Shown: positions 1 through 8,554, counted from the first letter of the stretch. The stretch is DNA of 64,000 bases from Bacteroidales bacterium (GCA_016283175.1 JAEEMK010000038.1:1-64000), one strand, 5' to 3'. Numbers and translations: made by a program. Notes: generated by a model not told the origin, from the sequence alone.

Positions 1-177
1 ACCACACATTTCGAGGTGGTTTTCACGGATATTGACAGCACCGAGAATGGTCTTTTTGAGGCTAAAACGGAAGATGTCTATTTCGACCATTCCGAACTCA
101 CCGGCGGCGACGGCCACTGGTATGAAGGCTCAGCCACCAAGACTCTAAACGTAACGCTTCAGCGTGTCGAAGAGTAA
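1..177 (+). CDS. C-terminal end of an unidentified protein (partial)
   Basis: Reading frame 1 is open from the window edge to a TAA at 175-177 and gives 58 residues ending in QRVEE. The fragment is rich in T, D, E, G and aromatic residues (for example VVFTDIDS near the start and GGDGHWYEG in the middle), which resembles the beta-rich end of a secreted or surface protein. The start lies outside the window. No family is recognised, and the next gene lies on the opposite strand, so the two converge. Confidence 0.6.
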   Translation, partial: TTHFEVVFTDIDSTENGLFEAKTEDVYFDHSELTGGDGHWYEGSATKTLNVTLQRVEE

Positions 178-223
178 CGACTTGACCATTCCCGGTCCTG
201 CCGGCGGACATTATGGATTCACA

Positions 224-628
224 TTATTCCTGAGTCAAGGAGAACGTCTTGCCTTTGAGGTTGAGAGTCAAAATTGAACCGCTAATCTTAAAAGTGGTTT
301 CAAAAGTGGAAAACGAGGAGAAATCGTTATATAAAGTCATTGTACCGTTGCCTGCCGAGTAGGTATAGGTTCCGTCGTAGAGGTCCTGGGTCAACATTCC
401 ATCGTCCATATACGTCTTGTTGACGTGAACTCTTTTCCAATCTTCGAAATCGACATAGACACTCACATCATCGTCCTCATCTGAATAACTCCAATGTGTG
501 TTTATCAGTTGTGCCCAGTCGTCGGTGGGTTGCTCATTACCTTCTTCTTTTTCGCCGCAGGCGCCAAAAGAGATAACAGTTGCTGCAACAAAGAACAGCA
601 TTGCAATTTTTTTGATTTTTCTATCCAT
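224..628 (-). CDS. Small lipoprotein, function unknown
   Basis: An upstream ATG at 667 is in frame, but the ATG at 628 gives the expected signal peptide (MDRKIKKIAM, then a hydrophobic stretch ending SFGAC), so I prefer it (134 residues). The lipobox cysteine is followed by GEKEEG, an acidic run like the Bacteroidota lipoprotein export signal, which suggests exposure at the cell surface. The mature part is short and beta-rich, with THWSYS and DGTYTYS motifs. Those motifs resemble the lipoproteins at 7785-8336 and 36477-36872, so all three may belong to one small-barrel, lipocalin-like family. That grouping is my inference. Function is unknown. Confidence 0.75.
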   Translation of the reverse strand: MDRKIKKIAMLFFVAATVISFGACGEKEEGNEQPTDDWAQLINTHWSYSDEDDDVSVYVDFEDWKRVHVNKTYMDDGMLTQDLYDGTYTYSAGNGTMTLYNDFSSFSTFETTFKISGSILTLNLKGKTFSLTQE

Positions 629-1103
629 TTTTGTATTGTTTATTATTTTTGCAGATTCCTGATTCACATTCTGTTTCGCTGCACGAGACGAACCTGCGAC
701 TTCCCGAATGCAACAAAACAGAGACGACCAACTTTTTGTCTTCTCATTTTTATTGGTAACAAATAATCAAGTTTTTTTACATAATGGAGAGAAAATATTT
801 CAATTATGTTGTATTTACTACAGCTATTCAACGGCATCACTCAACATCACGCATCGAGTATTATCGACTGTAACATACAAGTAAGCAAAATTGATGGTAT
901 AGAGTTGAAAACTCTATAAATGTATAGGAAAAATCACTGTATTATCAAAGAAATGTGTATTTTCGCAAATTTTTTTTCGAAACAATTATTGGACTGGCAG
1001 GCCCTGTTGATGCTCAACATATGACTCTGACAAGGCTGGAGAATGCAATAAAGCGGCAATCCTCAACGATCTGCCGCTTGTTTTTTTTATTGCAAGGGTT
1101 TAG
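629..1103. other. 475-bp intergenic region, AT-rich
   Basis: No convincing protein gene lies here. The first part would hold the promoter of the minus-strand lipoprotein, although no clean TAnnTTTG box is visible. The right end holds a strong plus-strand hairpin with a T-run (separate entry). A near-consensus TATTTTCG at 958-965 on the plus strand lies about 90 bases before the hairpin, but no good -33 TTTG precedes it. The short plus-strand ORF from 955 has no family features and I treat it as chance. Confidence 0.5.
1051..1090 (+). terminator. Rho-independent terminator-like hairpin
   Basis: AAGCGGCA at 1051-1058 pairs with TGCCGCTT at 1072-1079. A run of eight T follows on the plus strand. 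Read on the minus strand it would lie just after mnmA (stop at 1104) but has only CTTTATTG as a tail. The better T-run is therefore on the strand with no known gene upstream, which leaves room for a small plus-strand RNA. Confidence 0.6.
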
Positions 1104-2204
1104 TCAGATTATCATCCCCGAGGCGACCATCAGATGGGCGTCGTTGTCGTAGATTGATGCATACTGGCCGGCGGCAATGCCCTGAATCTTGGTGTCGCTG
1201 CTCAGGTGGTACAGGGTGCCGTAGACGGGGTCGCTGACGCGGGTCAGGTGACCTTGGGCAAAGTCGGGTGTGTGGCGTATCTTGAATTTCACATCAACGC
1301 TCCAGCCGTCAACGGGGCTGCCGTCGGCGGGTGTGTTCCAGATGTCGGCGCTGAGGTAGTGGAACCCCAGCAGGTTGATTTCCTTGCCGTACTGGGCTTC
1401 GGGCGTGTAGCCTTGACTGACGTATAACACGTTCTCTTCTATGTCCTTTTTTACAACGAACCAAGGACCACCGCTGAGGAACAGTCCTTTGCGCTGTCCG
1501 ATGGTGTGGAACCAGTAGCCTTTGTGGGTTCCAAGCACCTTACCTGTCTCGAGCTCAACAATCTTGCCTTCCTTCTCACCCAGATAGCGACGCAGAAAGT
1601 CGTTGTAATTGATCTTGCCAAGGAAGCATATGCCCTGGCTGTCCTTGCGGTCGGCAGAAGGCAGATGTGCCGCTGATGCAATAGTCCTCACTTCGCTCTT
1701 CATCATATTGCCGATAGGGAACATCGCCTTGGCTATCTGAGGATAGGTTAGCTGAGTAAGGAAGTCTGTCTGGTCCTTGACGGGATCCTTGGCCGTGGCC
1801 AGAAATGTAATGCCGTCAACAGTTTCAGTTGTTGCGTAATGCCCTGTTGCCACGTGGTCGTAGCCTTCACCTCGCTTGTCGATGAAGGCACCGAACTTAA
1901 TCATTCGGTTGCACATCACGTCGGGATTGGGCGTGAGGCCTTTGCGAACCGACTCTATGGTGTAGCTCACCACGTTGTCCCAATACTCCTTGTGCAGGTT
2001 GACCTCCTCAAAGCGGCAGCCGTACTTCTTTGCAATATAGGAAGTAATCTCTATGTCCTCCTCGGCAGGGCAGTCGATATAGCCTTCCTCGTCCTCCATA
2101 CCGATGCGGATATAGAAGATGTCGGGCGTGAAGCCCTGCTCCTTGAGCAGATGCACCACGACCGAGCTGTCAACACCTCCTGAGACCAATGCTGCAATGT
2201 TCAT
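1104..2204 (-). CDS. mnmA: tRNA-specific 2-thiouridylase MnmA
   Basis: MnmA activates U34 of Lys, Glu and Gln tRNAs with ATP and inserts sulfur to make the 2-thio group of mnm5s2U; it is cytosolic. The 366 residues begin with the PP-loop (SGGVDSS, residues 8-14). The nucleophile cysteine lies in NPDVMCN (C98) and the partner cysteine in SQGICFLG (C193), and both are intact. The C-terminal barrel is present and length is normal for the family. The usual DQSYFL motif reads DQTDFL here, a mild departure. Bacteroidales often carry two MnmA copies and this could be the second type. It ends close to the hairpin at 1051-1090. Identification is firm; which paralogue it is remains open. Confidence 0.95.
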   Translation of the reverse strand: MNIAALVSGGVDSSVVVHLLKEQGFTPDIFYIRIGMEDEEGYIDCPAEEDIEITSYIAKKYGCRFEEVNLHKEYWDNVVSYTIESVRKGLTPNPDVMCNRMIKFGAFIDKRGEGYDHVATGHYATTETVDGITFLATAKDPVKDQTDFLTQLTYPQIAKAMFPIGNMMKSEVRTIASAAHLPSADRKDSQGICFLGKINYNDFLRRYLGEKEGKIVELETGKVLGTHKGYWFHTIGQRKGLFLSGGPWFVVKKDIEENVLYVSQGYTPEAQYGKEINLLGFHYLSADIWNTPADGSPVDGWSVDVKFKIRHTPDFAQGHLTRVSDPVYGTLYHLSSDTKIQGIAAGQYASIYDNDAHLMVASGMII

Positions 2205-2246
2205 TTTTAATTTCGTTTTTATTTGGCAGACGCTTCTTTATTGATT

Positions 2247-2297
2247 GGGCTTACACGGGGTAAGCCATTATGTTTAGGGATTACACAGGGGTAAGCC
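2247..2297. repeat. Two degenerate copies of a 20-bp intergenic palindromic repeat
   Basis: GGGCTTACACGGGGTAAGCC (2247-2266) and GGGATTACACAGGGGTAAGCC (written as a 21-mer only by one extra G, 2277-2297) are near-identical direct repeats. Each has an internal inverted arm (GGCTTAC with GTAAGCC, or AGGGG with CCCCT). They sit between mnmA and the CNNM gene and look like small mobile or repetitive intergenic DNA. Confidence 0.6.
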
Positions 2298-2303
2298 CCT
2301 ACG

Positions 2304-2358
2304 GTTTCAGCTTTCAGTTTCCTGTTCTTCGTTCTCCGTTCTTCGTTCTCCGTTCTCT
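2304..2358. repeat. Degenerate 7-bp tandem array at the 3' end of the CNNM gene
   Basis: On the plus strand the units are GTTTCAG, CTTTCAG, a six-base TTTCCT, then GTTCTTC, GTTCTCC, GTTCTTC, GTTCTCC and GTTCTCT. The array starts in the intergenic region and supplies the last codons and the stop of the minus-strand CNNM gene. The encoded tail therefore reads as a run of E, R, N and T with no family match. A change by one unit would shift the frame only within this tail. Confidence 0.7.
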
Positions 2359-3422
2359 TCGTCTTCGGGCAGGCGTATGCTCTTGAAACGGCGCTGACGC
2401 TGTTTCCAGCGTTCACGGGCAAACTGCTGCATATCGCTTACCTCGTCGTTCTCGTCAATGATTTCGAGGCCGAGAATGGTCTCTATGATATCCTCGAGCG
2501 TCAGGATGCCCTGAAATCCGCCGTACTCATCTATAATGATGGCAATCTGCTCCTTGTGCTTGAGCAGTGAGTCCCAAATCTCACTAACAGATTTCTCCTC
2601 GTTGAACAGCGGAATGTCGCGTTTTATGTCCTTCAGACGTTTGTTGAACTTGTCTTCGGCCAGGTCCTCGAGGGCGTCGCTGCGCAGGATGTAGCCGGTG
2701 ATGTATTCGGGATCGTCGGCATAGACAGGAATACGGCTGAAGTGACTGTATTCCTCCACCTTGTAGAACTCCTTGAGTGTCATCGACTCGGGCGCGACAG
2801 CAGCCACCGAGTGGGGTGTCATCACGTCGTATGCCTTCACGTCGTCGAGCTTGATGACATTCTGTATAATCTTGTTCTCGTCCTCGTCCAGAACGCCTTC
2901 GTCCTCGCCAACGTCAGCCATTGCGGCCACTTCCTCGCGACTGACGGTGGTCTCGTCTTCTCCGCGACGCGAGAAGAGTTTGGTGAGCAGGCCAATCAGC
3001 AGCACCAACGGATACATCAGCACTATCAGAACCCTTATCGTGCGTGCCGTGAAGCCCATCAAACGTTTCCAGTAGGTCGTACCTATGGTCTTGGGTATGA
3101 TTTCGGAAAAGATAAGAATCAGGATTGTGGTGAGCGCCGACATAATGCCGAACCAGTTACCACCGAAGGTTGCGGCCTGTGCACCCACGCCGGCGGCACC
3201 TATGGTGTTGGCTATTGTGTTGAGCGACAATATGGCGGCAATAGGCTTGCCGTTGTCGGTCTTGTATTCCTTGAAACGCTTGGCGGGCTTGAAGCCAGCG
3301 TCCTCACGCATCGTGATGTACGACAGCGGCGTAGACATCAGCACCGACTCAAGGATGGAGCAGAGGAACGAGATGCCCATTGCGCCAAGAAGGAATATCA
3401 GTAGGAGGGTTATATGTGACAT
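2307..3422 (-). CDS. CNNM/DUF21 membrane protein with CBS pair (TlyC/CorB-like)
   Basis: The 371-residue protein starts with about four hydrophobic segments of the CNNM (DUF21) transporter domain (residues 1-165). Next comes an acidic linker with SREEVAAMADVGEDEG and a CBS pair at about 200-320 (DVMTPHSV opens CBS1; IDEYGGFQGILTLEDIIE is the typical CBS2 end). Relatives include magnesium/cobalt efflux-linked CorB/CorC and the so-called hemolysin TlyC; the substrate is uncertain. A C-terminal CorC_HlyC domain is absent and the tail after IRLPEDE is coded by a 7-bp repeat array. It lies in the inner membrane. It stands alone on its strand, with mnmA downstream across a repeat. Confidence 0.85.
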   Translation of the reverse strand: MSHITLLLIFLLGAMGISFLCSILESVLMSTPLSYITMREDAGFKPAKRFKEYKTDNGKPIAAILSLNTIANTIGAAGVGAQAATFGGNWFGIMSALTTILILIFSEIIPKTIGTTYWKRLMGFTARTIRVLIVLMYPLVLLIGLLTKLFSRRGEDETTVSREEVAAMADVGEDEGVLDEDENKIIQNVIKLDDVKAYDVMTPHSVAAVAPESMTLKEFYKVEEYSHFSRIPVYADDPEYITGYILRSDALEDLAEDKFNKRLKDIKRDIPLFNEEKSVSEIWDSLLKHKEQIAIIIDEYGGFQGILTLEDIIETILGLEIIDENDEVSDMQQFARERWKQRQRRFKSIRLPEDEENGERRTENEEQETES

Positions 3423-3492
3423 TTATGGTGGGTGATAAAAAAGTTTATATTAAGGAGGTTGAATGGAGTTAAAGTGAACAATTAAGATTATT

Positions 3493-4380
3493 TCAACTTA
3501 ACGTCGTCTTTTCTTTTTTATTGCTTTTGAGGGCAATAATGATTACCGCTGCGAAGATTAGGGCTATGCCGATGGCCAAGCGCGAGGTGAACGGCTCGCC
3601 GAAAAGGAATATGCCTATCAAGACAGCTGTTGTCGGTTCAAGGGCACCCATAATGGCGGTAGGCGTCGAGCCTATGTACTTGGCGGCATAGACCATCATC
3701 ACCAGCGCCAGTATGGCAGGCACCACAGCAAGCCAGCTGACACACAGCCAACTTGTCGCATTTTGAGGCACCTGAAGTCCTCCATTGCAGAGAGCCATAG
3801 CGAGATTGCCCAGTGCGCAATAGATAAGCACATAGAAATTGATTTTGAACGACGACATATTGAGCTTGGCACGGTTCATCACAATGATGTAGACGGCGTA
3901 GGTGAGGGCCGATATCAGCACAAGCACAATACCTGTCGCCGACAGGCGTGTCCCATCGGGGTTCCAGTAAAGGAGCAGGACACCGACGAACGAGAGCACG
4001 ATGGACAATATGGTGGTGAATGTCAGCCGCTCTTTGAAAAACAGAGCCATTATGCCGGCGGTAAGTACCGGATAGACGAACAATATGGTAGAGGCAACGC
4101 CTACGGCCATCAGTTTAAAACTCATATAAAGCGTCAACGACGATGCCAGGAAGAGCAACCCCAAGCCTGTCAGGGCACCGAATTCGTGTCGGTTAATGCG
4201 CAGGCTCTCCTTGCGGAACAGCATTACTATGGCTATGATGATGAATGCCAGACCAAAACGCCAGAAGAGCACGCTTGCCGGCTGCATTCCTTCGCTGTAC
4301 AATTGTGCCCCGAGAGGGTTGGTGCCGTAGCACACCGCAGCGCCAATTCCACAAATTGTGCCAAAAAACTTTTTATTCAT
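3493..4380 (-). CDS. EamA/DMT-family transporter
   Basis: The 295 residues form ten hydrophobic segments in two similar halves, the hallmark of the drug/metabolite transporter superfamily (EamA, formerly DUF6). The second half starts near SATGIVLVLISALTYAVY, and the conserved GALEPTTAVLIGIFLFGE segment near the end matches the family's E-P motif before TM9. Members export amino acids or other metabolites at the inner membrane; substrate cannot be read from sequence. A Bacteroidota-type promoter lies upstream at 4442-4471, so it is probably expressed as a single gene. Confidence 0.85.
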   Translation of the reverse strand: MNKKFFGTICGIGAAVCYGTNPLGAQLYSEGMQPASVLFWRFGLAFIIIAIVMLFRKESLRINRHEFGALTGLGLLFLASSLTLYMSFKLMAVGVASTILFVYPVLTAGIMALFFKERLTFTTILSIVLSFVGVLLLYWNPDGTRLSATGIVLVLISALTYAVYIIVMNRAKLNMSSFKINFYVLIYCALGNLAMALCNGGLQVPQNATSWLCVSWLAVVPAILALVMMVYAAKYIGSTPTAIMGALEPTTAVLIGIFLFGEPFTSRLAIGIALIFAAVIIIALKSNKKEKTTLS

Positions 4381-4441
4381 TTATATGTAATCCTCTGATT
4401 CTATAACACTAACACGCAAACCACGCCAGCTTGCGCAGTTG

Positions 4442-4471
4442 CAAAAATACAAAGAAACGTCGGGTTACAAA
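4442..4471 (-). promoter_or_regulatory. Predicted promoter of the EamA transporter gene
   Basis: On the minus strand TTTG (4471-4468), 18 nt, then TATTTTTG (4449-4442) match the Bacteroidota consensus TTTG ... TAnnTTTG, about 60 bases before the start codon. Confidence 0.55.
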
Positions 4472-4513
4472 AATATTTTTCAGCAAGAAACACACGACAT
4501 TCAACTTTTTTCG

Positions 4514-4521
4514 TATCTTTG
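4514..4521 (+). promoter_or_regulatory. Predicted -7 box of the EF-G paralogue gene
   Basis: TATCTTTG fits TAnnTTTG exactly. No clear TTTG lies 19-20 nt upstream. A start near 4528 would give a 5' leader of about 95 nt. An inverted element (CGGAG at about 4541, CTCCG at about 4558) lies in the leader and could form a small hairpin. Confidence 0.5.
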
Positions 4522-4622
4522 CCACTCGCTACCACATTGTCCGGAGAGGCAAAAACACTCCGAACGATTTGGTTTGTAGTTATATACGAATAAATAATAA
4601 AAATAAAACATAGTTAAAAACA

Positions 4623-6755
4623 ATGAAGATTTACCAGACCTCTGACATCCGAAACATTGCCCTGGTGGGTGGTGCCAAATCGGGAAAGACAACGATGGCC
4701 GAAGCAATGGCCTTTAACGGCGGTATCATCAATCGCCGTGGAACCGTAGACGGAAAGAACACTATTAGCGACTACCGCGACATTGAGCTCGACCGCAAAT
4801 ACTCGGTCGAGACGACACTGATGTACACCGAATTCGGCGGAAAGAAAATCAACATCCTCGATGTGCCTGGCTTCGCCGACTATCAGGGCGAGCTGGACGC
4901 TGCACTGAACGTGGTGGAGGCCGCCGTGGTGGTGGTCAACGCACAGAGCGGTGTCGAGGTCGGCACCGAAATAGCCAACCGCTATGCTGCCAAGCTGAAC
5001 ACTCCTATGATTTTTGTCGTCAACCATCTCGATGCCGAAAAGGCAAATTTCGACGACAGCGTCAACCAACTTAAGGACTTCTTCGGTGGAAAATGCACCG
5101 TGCTGCAGTTCCCCACCAACGCCGGTCTGGGCTTCAACCAGATTATCGATATTGTCTCCAACAAGATGTACACCTTCAACGGCGACAAGATGGAAGCCGC
5201 TGACATTCCTTCGCAGTATGCCGACAAGGCTGAAGAGATGCGTATGGCCCTCGTCGAGGAAGCTGCCGCTGCCGACGACGCTCTGATGGAGAAATATTTT
5301 GAAAACGGCGACCTCACCGCCGAAGAGCTGACAAAAGCCCTCAAGCTGGCTATCGACAAGCGCGACCTGTTCCCCATCCTCTGCACCAGTGCCAAGGAAA
5401 ATATGGGTGTTGCACGTCTGCTTGAATTCATCGGCCAGAATGTCCCCGCCCCCAACGAGGTAGCCGACACCAAGAAGACCAAGGACGGCAAAGAGCTGAA
5501 ATGCGACGCTGCTGCTCCGACAGTTGCCTTCGCTTTCAAGAGCTCGAAGGACAAAAACCTCGGCGAAATCACCTATCTGCGTCTCTACAACGGCGAACTG
5601 GCAGAAAGCCAGGATGTCGTCAACGCCAACAACCAGAGCAAGGAGCGCGTCAGCCAGGTGCTCGTGTGCAGCGGCAAAGACCGTCAGCGTGTCGAGAAAG
5701 CCGTGGCCGGCGATATCGTCTGTACCATCAAGCTGAAAGACGTCAAGATCAACCATACTCTCACCACCGCCAAGAATACTGACGATGCTGTCGAGGAAAT
5801 CGAATTCCCGACCCCGATATACCAGGTTGCCGTCAAGGCCGCCAACAGCAACGACGACGAGAAAGTCGGTGCCGCTCTGAAAGACCTTGCCACCTACGAC
5901 CGTAGCCTCTCGCTCGAGAACAGCCGCGAACTGCGCCAAGTCATCCTCGGCACCCAGGGCGAGCTGCACCTCAACACCGTGAAATGGTACTTTGAGAACC
6001 AGTACAAGCTGGCCGTCAACTTCACCGCTCCCAACATCCCCTACCGCGAGACCATCACCAAGAGCGCCGAAGCTATGTACCGCCACAAAAAACAGTCGGG
6101 TGGTTCCGGCCAGTTCGGCGAAGTCCATATGCTCATCGAGCCTTACTATGACGGTATGCCCAACCAGACCAAATACCCCATCCGCGACACCCAGGAATAT
6201 CCGCTGGAATGGGGCGGCAAGTTGGTCTTCAACAACTGTATCGTTGGTGGTAGCATCGATGCACGCTTTATGCCCGCCATCCTCAAGGGTATTATGGAGA
6301 AGATGGAGCAGGGTCCTCTGACCGGTTCCTACGCCCGCGACATCGTCGTCAACATCTACGATGGTAAAATGCACCCGGTAGACTCGAACGAGACTGCCTT
6401 CAAGATTGCCGGCCGTACTGCCTTCCGCGAGGCCTTCAAGCTGGCCAACCCCAAGATTAAGGAGCCTATCTACGATGTCGCCGTCACCGTTCCGACCGAG
6501 AGCCAGGGAGGTGTTATGACCGACCTGCAGGGCCGTCGCGCTATGGTGCTTGGTATGGATGCCGAGGGCAAGTACACCACCCTCCGCGCCAAAGCCCCGT
6601 TGGCCGAGATGAACCGCTACTGCACCGCTCTGAGCTCCCTCACCAGCGGCCGTGGCACATTCACGATGACCTTCAGCGGCTACGAGCTTGTCCCGACCGA
6701 CGTCCAGCAAGCCCTCCTCAAGGCCTACGAGGAAGCCGCCAACGAGGAAGAATAA
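4623..6755 (+). CDS. fusA2: Non-canonical elongation factor G paralogue (EF-G2 type)
   Basis: The 710 residues follow EF-G along the full length: GTPase domain, domain II, and domains III-V (RETITKSAEAMYRHKKQSGGSGQFG marks the start of domain IV). The GTPase motifs are altered. The P-loop reads GGAKSGKTT (16-24) instead of AHVDAGKTT. The switch I GITI element is replaced by YSVETT. Switch II reads DVPGF (80-84), so Phe replaces the catalytic His of DTPGH. The G4 motif is NHLD (134-137) instead of NKMD. A GTPase-deficient EF-G2 that supports growth under poor nutrition is known from Bacteroides thetaiotaomicron, and this gene fits that type. It sits alone between its own promoter and terminator. 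A housekeeping fusA is expected elsewhere. Confidence 0.88.
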   Translation: MKIYQTSDIRNIALVGGAKSGKTTMAEAMAFNGGIINRRGTVDGKNTISDYRDIELDRKYSVETTLMYTEFGGKKINILDVPGFADYQGELDAALNVVEAAVVVVNAQSGVEVGTEIANRYAAKLNTPMIFVVNHLDAEKANFDDSVNQLKDFFGGKCTVLQFPTNAGLGFNQIIDIVSNKMYTFNGDKMEAADIPSQYADKAEEMRMALVEEAAAADDALMEKYFENGDLTAEELTKALKLAIDKRDLFPILCTSAKENMGVARLLEFIGQNVPAPNEVADTKKTKDGKELKCDAAAPTVAFAFKSSKDKNLGEITYLRLYNGELAESQDVVNANNQSKERVSQVLVCSGKDRQRVEKAVAGDIVCTIKLKDVKINHTLTTAKNTDDAVEEIEFPTPIYQVAVKAANSNDDEKVGAALKDLATYDRSLSLENSRELRQVILGTQGELHLNTVKWYFENQYKLAVNFTAPNIPYRETITKSAEAMYRHKKQSGGSGQFGEVHMLIEPYYDGMPNQTKYPIRDTQEYPLEWGGKLVFNNCIVGGSIDARFMPAILKGIMEKMEQGPLTGSYARDIVVNIYDGKMHPVDSNETAFKIAGRTAFREAFKLANPKIKEPIYDVAVTVPTESQGGVMTDLQGRRAMVLGMDAEGKYTTLRAKAPLAEMNRYCTALSSLTSGRGTFTMTFSGYELVPTDVQQALLKAYEEAANEEE

Positions 6756-6778
6756 GCTACAGCTTCTCATTATTGACA

Positions 6779-6813
6779 AACCGAACCGTCCGATTGGACG
6801 GCTCGGTTTTGTT
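6779..6813 (+). terminator. Terminator of the EF-G paralogue gene
   Basis: AACCGAACCGTCC at 6779-6791 pairs with GGACGGCTCGGTT at 6796-6808 (one A-C mismatch) around a short loop, followed by TTGTTTTA. Confidence 0.85.
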
Positions 6814-6852
6814 TTACTCCTATTAAATATTATTACTTATAACAAAAATTCG

Positions 6853-6859
6853 AAAGGAG
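6853..6859 (+). promoter_or_regulatory. Shine-Dalgarno site AAAGGAG, unusual here
   Basis: A full anti-SD match lies 10 nt before the ATG at 6870. Other genes in this window generally lack such sites, as is usual in Bacteroidota. The strong SD therefore supports the start and hints that the gene came from a lineage that uses SD sites. Confidence 0.6.
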
Positions 6860-6869
6860 ATACATAAAA

Positions 6870-7682
6870 ATGGCAACAAACAAAGAATTAGCATTACAAA
6901 TGTTTCCCCATCTGATACGATGGGCGCAGGGCGCTTGGAATATTCCTCATTATTATTCTGACCTTGCAGCCTGCATTAATCATCATTCAAATCAAATAGG
7001 GGCACCATTGGGGATTGTGCAAGATATTTTGGATGAACTCGCTTCAAAACATCATAAGACTAATGTGCCAACTCTGAACTGTTTGGTCCAAAGCAAAAAA
7101 AATGGAGTACCGAGCTATGGGTTTGAATATGTTACCAAAAGATATAATGATTTATCCGACGAAGAGAAAAAGGCCTTGGCGGCAGCAGAGAACAAAAAAG
7201 CACACGACTACGATTGGTCTTGGGTTATTGACGAATTGAATCTCAAGATAATCCCGTTTCAAAATAACACAGAACCATTCATATTCCACAAAAACAGCAA
7301 AGGAGGTGAAGGTGCAGAACACAAAGCTATAAAGGAGTATGTAATGAATCACCCAACAAGTGTTGGCATTAGAATTATAAAAAATCGGGAAAAAGAACAC
7401 CCTCTATTGTCTGGGGACAGGGTTGATGTTTATTTTGAATGTGGTAACAAAAAGCACTATGCCGTAGAAATAAAGCCATCTTCTTCAGATGAAGCAGATA
7501 TTCTCCGCGGAATACTCCAGTGTGTAAAATATAAGGCAGTGATGGATGCAGAGCGCGTCCGTTATGGAGGCAATTACGAAAACGACGCGTTGCTTGTTAT
7601 TGCAGGAACAATGTCAAGTGAAAATAAGCAAACTGCCATTGATCTAGGTCTGAAATATATTGAAAACTTCAAATATAATTGA
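6870..7682 (+). CDS. Orphan PD-(D/E)XK-like nuclease, probably acquired
   Basis: The 270 residues have a helical N-terminal half (1-130) of unknown type and a C-terminal half that reads like a PD-(D/E)XK nuclease core: E150 in GAEHKAI, D183/D186 in GDRVDVYF, E200-x-K202 in AVEIKPS and Q217 in LQCVKYKAV. That order matches restriction-enzyme-like nucleases, so DNA cleavage is likely but untested. No methyltransferase or partner gene lies beside it. Base use is clearly more AT-rich than its neighbours, it has a strong Shine-Dalgarno site, and it sits between a terminator upstream and a hairpin downstream. These point to transfer, perhaps from a phage or a defence island. Exact family is not known to me. 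Confidence 0.65.
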   Translation: MATNKELALQMFPHLIRWAQGAWNIPHYYSDLAACINHHSNQIGAPLGIVQDILDELASKHHKTNVPTLNCLVQSKKNGVPSYGFEYVTKRYNDLSDEEKKALAAAENKKAHDYDWSWVIDELNLKIIPFQNNTEPFIFHKNSKGGEGAEHKAIKEYVMNHPTSVGIRIIKNREKEHPLLSGDRVDVYFECGNKKHYAVEIKPSSSDEADILRGILQCVKYKAVMDAERVRYGGNYENDALLVIAGTMSSENKQTAIDLGLKYIENFKYN

Positions 7683-7725
7683 ATTCCAAAGAACAAGAAT
7701 ACCATAAGACATTATAAAACAAACC

Positions 7726-7751
7726 AAGCGCCAGCCTTATGGCTGGCGCTT
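7726..7751. terminator. Bidirectional terminator hairpin
   Basis: AAGCGCCAGCC at 7726-7736 pairs perfectly with GGCTGGCGCTT at 7741-7751 around TTAT. It lies between two convergent genes, the nuclease (+) and a lipoprotein (-). The T-rich side (GGTTTGTTTTA) is on the minus strand. Confidence 0.8.
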
Positions 7752-7784
7752 GCAATTATACTTATAACGCTATAGGAATCCGAC

Positions 7785-8336
7785 TTATTCGTTGCGCTGG
7801 AAAACCAGAGTGAGGTTGATCGGAGTTTCGTCCTCGGCGAAAAACATAGGCAGTACGAAGGTAATGGCATCGTCTACATCGTCGTAGGTGAACTGCAGAT
7901 GGGCAATTGTATCGTTGCCATTGCTGTCCTCGGCTACGCCGTCAAGGTAGCCAGTATGGGTGGAGCCGTCGTATGAGTAGGCATAGGATACACCGTAAAT
8001 CTGCTCAAGCATACCTTCATCGCCACCGTAAGCTTCAATATTATTGGGGAAAGAGAAGTGGGCATAGGTACCATCGAAGTTCAATCCAAAAGTCATAGTC
8101 TCGTCTTCGATGCCGGTCATACAAGTAGTGTCCAGACCGAGAAGATTGCTCAGAAACTCAGTGTAGGTGATGCTATAGGTCCAGTCAGTGTTGTGAAGAT
8201 CGGAAGTGCTCTTTACGCGGGGAGAAGCTTCAGTGTTGCTATTGTTGTTGTCGGCAACGATAGTTTCGTCTTTCTGGCAGGCAGTGAAGGTGAGGACGAG
8301 AGCTGCGAGGGCAGCGAAAAAAATGTTTTTCTTCAT
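7785..8336 (-). CDS. Small lipoprotein, function unknown
   Basis: The 183 residues start with MKKNIFFAAL and a hydrophobic stretch ending in the lipobox LTFTAC, then QKDET, an acidic run like a surface-export signal for Bacteroidota lipoproteins. The mature part has HNTDWTYS, FDGTYAHFSF and YSYDGSTHTGYLDG segments, likely beta strands of a small barrel. The NTDWTYS and DGTY motifs echo the lipoprotein at 224-628. It is monocistronic as far as can be seen, with the hairpin at 7726-7751 as terminator. Function unknown. Confidence 0.8.
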   Translation of the reverse strand: MKKNIFFAALAALVLTFTACQKDETIVADNNNSNTEASPRVKSTSDLHNTDWTYSITYTEFLSNLLGLDTTCMTGIEDETMTFGLNFDGTYAHFSFPNNIEAYGGDEGMLEQIYGVSYAYSYDGSTHTGYLDGVAEDSNGNDTIAHLQFTYDDVDDAITFVLPMFFAEDETPINLTLVFQRNE

Positions 8337-8554
8337 TGTAGGAATTGTTTTAAATTATTAATTGATTTTGTTTTGATTCGTTTTCACCTATAAGAACGAT
8401 AGAAAGGAACGAAAAACTACAAACGGGATGAAAAAAATATCCCACAATTTAGCAACACGTTTAAAATCAAATCAATAATTTTATGAAAAATTTCTTTTTT
8501 TCCGCGGTTGTATCGACAAGAAAACACTTCCGTGCCGGGAAAAACAGGATTCCG

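Noticed and set aside
4614-6779. 721-residue minus-strand frame over the EF-G paralogue
   Set aside because: The plus strand is clearly EF-G; the antisense frame is rich in H, V, G and L without motifs.
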